This document shows positions 63,253 to 64,000 of a stretch of DNA of 64,000 bases, piece after piece (within the stretch, counting starts at the first letter, position 1; each line of letters begins with the position of its first letter). The stretch spans positions 847,666 through 911,665 of the forward strand of contig NZ_JABWDU010000002.1 in assembly GCF_013371465.1 (NCBI RefSeq), read 5' to 3'. The DNA is from Ensifer oleiphilus. Lineage in GTDB: Bacteria > Pseudomonadota > Alphaproteobacteria > Rhizobiales > Rhizobiaceae. Under the pieces are notes generated by a model that saw only the letters and a list, made by a program, of their open reading frames with translations, was not told where the DNA came from and did no database searches. The position numbers were made by a program, and so were the translations under genes.

Positions 63253-64000
<748 letters not shown>

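Overview
The window reads as chromosomal DNA of a Rhizobiales bacterium, most likely Ensifer/Sinorhizobium. This rests on recalled family resemblance, not on a search. The supports are uniformly high GC, a 686-residue RpoD with an acidic insert, the neighbourhood rpoD, tdh, kbl, recQ, dnaG, YqeY-like, carA and an aspartate aminotransferase, and rhizobial families such as DUF982 and DUF1194.

Layout. 1-7.1 kb: two tandem FAD/GcvT-type amine dehydrogenases with a divergent LysR regulator, then a reverse-strand set with an amino-acid ABC permease, its binding protein, a GYD protein and an isochorismatase-like hydrolase, read away from a second LysR gene. 8-20 kb: small catabolic and regulatory units, including an alpha/beta hydrolase, a LysE exporter, an Lrp plus gamma-synthase-type PLP enzyme, VOC, LysR, TetR plus enoyl-CoA hydratase, ArsR plus SRPBCC, SDRs, and an NmrA/DUF1772 pair facing a TetR gene. 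Several carry clear palindromic operators. 20.1-21.6 kb: a cobalamin riboswitch followed by cbtB and cbtA and a strong terminator. 21.6-28 kb: FhuF-like reductase coupled to a glycoamylase, VWA protein, GntR regulator, DUF982, a GH26-like hydrolase and a lipoprotein. 28.4-30.1 kb: an arylsulfatase, followed by about 1.4 kb without a convincing gene.

31.5-38.4 kb: the early region of a Mu-like transposable phage (repressor, Ner, DnaA-IV-like, ParB-like, MuA, MuB) with no late genes. The transposase gene is broken. Its N-terminal third lies on the plus strand, and its C-terminal half plus the whole of mupB lie on the minus strand. The segment carrying the first two catalytic Asp residues is absent. 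This looks like an inversion plus deletion inside the operon. Two further unknown genes lie between it and a tRNA-Ile(CAU) gene at 38.6 kb.

38.8-64 kb: core and small envelope or metabolic genes: a SIMPL protein, secreted proteins, YjbQ, a lytic transglycosylase, an LprI-like protein, DUF2066, rpoD, GFA, tdh-kbl (threonine to glycine plus acetyl-CoA), recQ, a glycosyltransferase-like protein, dnaG, YqeY-like, carA with a near-consensus promoter, a LysR gene facing an SDR/imine-reductase pair, an XRE-like protein, and a partial aspartate aminotransferase cut by the window edge.
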